NCBI GenBank assembly: GCA_025057115.1
Contig: JANWWZ010000010.1
Span: 1 to 64,000 of the forward strand
DNA: 64,000 nt
Direction of reading: 5' to 3'
From: Bernardetiaceae bacterium
GTDB taxonomy: Bacteria; Bacteroidota; Bacteroidia; Cytophagales; Thermoflexibacteraceae
Position numbers and translations under genes: made by a program. Below, one piece after another: positions 61,505-64,000 of the stretch (position 1 is its first letter; each line of letters begins with the position of its first letter). The notes below the pieces were generated by a model, which saw nothing but the letters and a program-made list of their open reading frames with translations, made no database searches and had not been told where the DNA came from.

Positions 61505-64000
61505 ATGAAAAAAACGCTGTTTGTGAGTGTCTTAACGTGGCTGCAAATTCTTCCAATAATAGCTCAGCCACAAAGGTATGAATGGAAAACTGGCAAAACG
61601 GGTAAGTATACTTACCGCTACGTTACTAACGATCCCTTTGGAGCTCGCTTTTACAAGTTGGACAATGGCTTAACGGTAGTGCTGAGCATTAACAAGCGCG
61701 AGCCCCGCATTTACACCATGATAACCACGCGCGCAGGGGCTGTAAACGACCCCCGCACTGATACGGGACTGGCACACTACTTAGAACACCTCATGTTCAA
61801 AGGTACTTCTAAATTTGGCACTACAGATTGGAAAAAAGAAAAAGCACTGCTAACAAAGATAGAAGACCTGTATGATCAATACAGCAAAACTACTGATACA
61901 GCCAAGCGCGCTGCCATTTACCGCGAAATAGACCGCGTTTCTAACCAGGCAGCCCAATTTGCTATTGCTAATGAATACGATAAAATCATGTCAGCGATGG
62001 GCTCGCAAGGCACCAATGCTTTTACTGGTTATGAATACACTAGCTATTTAGAAGATATTCCCGCTAATGCTTTGGACCGTTATTTGGCAGTGCAGTCGGA
62101 GCGCTTCCGCGACCCTGTATTTCGCATTTTCCATACCGAGCTAGAAACTGTGTACGAGGAAAAAAACATTTCTTTAGACAACGATAACCGCAAAGCCAAC
62201 GAAGCCCTCTACGCGGCTTTATTTGAAAAGTACCATCTTAACAAGTCCGTTTTGGGCGATCAAGAGCATCTCAAAAATCCCAATCCGCGGCGCATTCGCA
62301 AGTTTTATCAAACCTATTACGTGCCTAACAACATGGCTATTATTCTGGTGGGGGATTTAAATCCCGAAGAAGTAATGCCTAAGGTGGAAAAAGCCTTTGC
62401 ATGGATGAAGCCCCAACCAGTAGAAGACTATAAACCTGAACCAGAGCGCGAAATTACCGCTCCGATAGTGCGAGAAGTATTAGGTCCCACCCCTGAAAAT
62501 GTCGTTTTGGGCTTCCGAATGCCAGGCTTGTTGGACCGCCGCGCTTCTCTGCTCCTTACAGTAGCTGATGAAATCATGTCCAACCGCGGCGCTGGGCTAC
62601 TAGACCTAAACCTCAATAAAAAACAATTAGTGCAAAACAGTTACTCAGGAGTGAGTCAAACTCGGTGGTACAGTGTATGGCAGTTTGGAGGTACGCCTAA
62701 AGCAGGGCAGTCCTTAGAAGAAGTGCGGGACTTAATCTTGCAGCAATTGGAAAAACTCAAAAAAGGAGATTTTGACCAAGAACTCATCACCGCCGTTGCC
62801 AATAATTTCAAACTTAACTACCTACGGCAGTCAGAAAACAATAACAGCCGTGCCTTAGCTATGATGCGATCGTTTAGCTTGGACTATGGCCAATCATGGG
62901 ACGAATTTTTGCGCCAAGCCGATGAAATGGGCAACGTTACCAAGCAAGAGATTGTAGATTTTGTAAACAAATATTGCACAAATAATTATGCAATCGTTTA
63001 CAAGCGCCGAGGCGAGGATAAAAGCATTTTGAAGCTGGCTAAACCGCCCATTACTCCTGTTACTCTCAACCGCGATGCACAATCCGACTTTTTCAAAAAA
63101 GTTAATGCCATTCCCATGGCAGAAACTAAACCCGTTTTTCTCGATTTTGATCGCGATTTGCAGCGCGGAAAAATTGCAGACCGCATAGAATTGCTTTATG
63201 CACCAAATACCGATAATCCACTCTATCGCCTTTCTTTTCGCATAGAAGGTTTAGGAACGTGGAATCACAAATTACTACCTTACGCCGTACAGTACTTGCA
63301 GTTCTTGGGCACGGATCAGTACACTTCCGAGCAAATTAGCAAAACTTTTTATGCCTTAGCTGCCAGTTATAACATCAATCCTGGTCCAGAAACCACTACT
63401 ATCACCGTAAGTGGTTTGCAGGAAAACATGAACCAAACCTTGCAATTGCTACAACACTTGCTGCATCGTTGCCAGCCTGATGAAAAAGCATGGCAAGCCC
63501 TCAAGACGCGCCTCATGAAAAGCCGTGCAGATGCAAAACTCAATAAACAACTTATTATGCAAGGGTTGAGAAGCTATGCTACCTACGGGCAAAAAAATCC
63601 ATTTAATACCGTGTTAAGTGATGCAGAAATTAATGCCATTAAACCTGAGCAGCTTGTAGAGGTATTGCATCAACTGACCGCATATCCGCATACGGTTATC
63701 TACTACGGTCCCAAGTCTGTTGAGGAAATCAGTCAAACACTGGCTCAAATAATGCCTCCTCCAGCGAGTTTTCATTCCCTACCCCCACCAGCCAATTTTG
63801 AAAGGCAACCTACAGAAAAAAACCAAATCCTTTTTGCTCACTACGACATGGTGCAGGTAGAGATATCTTGGATTAGGGTAACAGAGCCGTTTAATCACGC
63901 CTTGACCCCTGTGGTGCAAATGTTCAATGAATACTTTGGCGGCAATATGAGCTCGTTAGTCTTTCAGTCTCTGCGCGAAGCAAAAGCCTTAGCTTATTCT
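61505..64000 (+). CDS. M16-family zinc peptidase (partial, runs off the right edge)
   Basis: The first 832 codons of an exported pitrilysin/insulinase-type peptidase. The signal peptide is MKKTLFVSVLTWLQILPIIAQ. The inverted zinc motif is H91-Y-L-E94-H95 within TGLAHYLEHLMFKGT, followed by the third-ligand region TELETVYEEKNIS about 70 residues later. The second M16 half begins near residue 540 (GKIADRIELLYAPNTDNPLYRLSFRIEG), lacks the zinc motif, as is usual, and ends incomplete at the edge with SLREAKALAYS. The full protein is probably about 950-1000 residues. It should degrade peptides in the periplasm or outside the cell. Confidence 0.93.
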   Translation, partial: MKKTLFVSVLTWLQILPIIAQPQRYEWKTGKTGKYTYRYVTNDPFGARFYKLDNGLTVVLSINKREPRIYTMITTRAGAVNDPRTDTGLAHYLEHLMFKGTSKFGTTDWKKEKALLTKIEDLYDQYSKTTDTAKRAAIYREIDRVSNQAAQFAIANEYDKIMSAMGSQGTNAFTGYEYTSYLEDIPANALDRYLAVQSERFRDPVFRIFHTELETVYEEKNISLDNDNRKANEALYAALFEKYHLNKSVLGDQEHLKNPNPRRIRKFYQTYYVPNNMAIILVGDLNPEEVMPKVEKAFAWMKPQPVEDYKPEPEREITAPIVREVLGPTPENVVLGFRMPGLLDRRASLLLTVADEIMSNRGAGLLDLNLNKKQLVQNSYSGVSQTRWYSVWQFGGTPKAGQSLEEVRDLILQQLEKLKKGDFDQELITAVANNFKLNYLRQSENNNSRALAMMRSFSLDYGQSWDEFLRQADEMGNVTKQEIVDFVNKYCTNNYAIVYKRRGEDKSILKLAKPPITPVTLNRDAQSDFFKKVNAIPMAETKPVFLDFDRDLQRGKIADRIELLYAPNTDNPLYRLSFRIEGLGTWNHKLLPYAVQYLQFLGTDQYTSEQISKTFYALAASYNINPGPETTTITVSGLQENMNQTLQLLQHLLHRCQPDEKAWQALKTRLMKSRADAKLNKQLIMQGLRSYATYGQKNPFNTVLSDAEINAIKPEQLVEVLHQLTAYPHTVIYYGPKSVEEISQTLAQIMPPPASFHSLPPPANFERQPTEKNQILFAHYDMVQVEISWIRVTEPFNHALTPVVQMFNEYFGGNMSSLVFQSLREAKALAYS

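Noticed and set aside
1-64000. tRNA, rRNA, riboswitch, prophage or insertion-sequence transposase
   Set aside because: I scanned the gaps for tRNA T-loops, rRNA-like stretches and transposase motifs and saw none; coding density leaves little room.

Overview
This window is chromosomal DNA from a member of the Bacteroidota. No rRNA or tRNA is present to place it further. The support is as follows: a giant secreted protein with YWVGG...W modules; an uppS-bamA-skp-skp cluster; malic enzyme fused to a phosphotransacetylase-like domain; families seen mainly in this phylum (DUF6150, DUF1838-like, the SHNL-type histidine kinase, TolB-propeller outer-membrane proteins); starts without Shine-Dalgarno sequences; and candidate promoters with the phylum's TAnnTTTG -7 box. 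Most of the window is ordinary housekeeping and cell-envelope coding sequence.

Layout. 1-7641 (minus): N-terminal 2547 codons of a giant repeat-built secreted protein, cut by the left edge. 7.9-10.1 kb: a secreted dipeptidyl peptidase IV. 10.2-17.7 kb (minus): maeB and a SlyD-like isomerase, then uppS, bamA and two skp/ompH genes (isoprenoid carrier synthesis and outer-membrane protein assembly). 17.8-20.9 kb (minus): dnaB, a spermidine-synthase-like protein and a secreted hypothetical. 21-23.8 kb (plus): mpl, tpiA and a DUF6150 protein. 23.9-28.5 kb (minus): leuS, an MFS transporter and nadD, tightly coupled. 28.5-29.1 kb: a dense hairpin-repeat locus. 29.1-34.3 kb: a DUF2157 membrane protein, a DUF1838-like protein, a Nudix hydrolase, an aspartyl-protease-like lipoprotein coupled to an isolated cas6, and yidD. 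34.3-42.1 kb: sucD, pyrR, an alpha-L-rhamnosidase, a UbiA prenyltransferase, a GAF-PAS histidine kinase and a secreted VOC protein. 42.3-50.7 kb: an HExxH peptidase/propeller/beta-barrel protein, hsp20, cinA, a choice-of-anchor-I-like protein and a TPR/SpoIIE phosphatase. 51-54.9 kb: a TsdA-like dihaem cytochrome c followed by two OprD-like porins. 55-56.9 kb: sucC and a DEDDh exonuclease. 57.0-57.3 kb: a second, oppositely oriented copy of the hairpin-repeat locus. 57.5-64 kb: a kinase-fold-like unknown, an S9 peptidase, an NADPH-dependent FMN reductase and an M16 peptidase cut by the right edge.

The least explained material is the composite hairpin-repeat family. Two loci 28 kb apart share the same order of parts: an 83-bp 'B' element, a short linker, then a tandem 'A' array of 10-bp-stem hairpins. 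Stem substitutions are compensated, copy numbers differ between loci, and a 13-bp direct repeat flanks the larger locus. Also notable are the orphan Cas6 with no CRISPR array or other cas gene in view, the TsdA/OprD-like operon, and an unrecognised GDxHxxN...DFD protein. Several secreted peptidases (DPP-IV, S9, M16, HExxH fusion) and the surface protein point to an organism that degrades protein or polymers.
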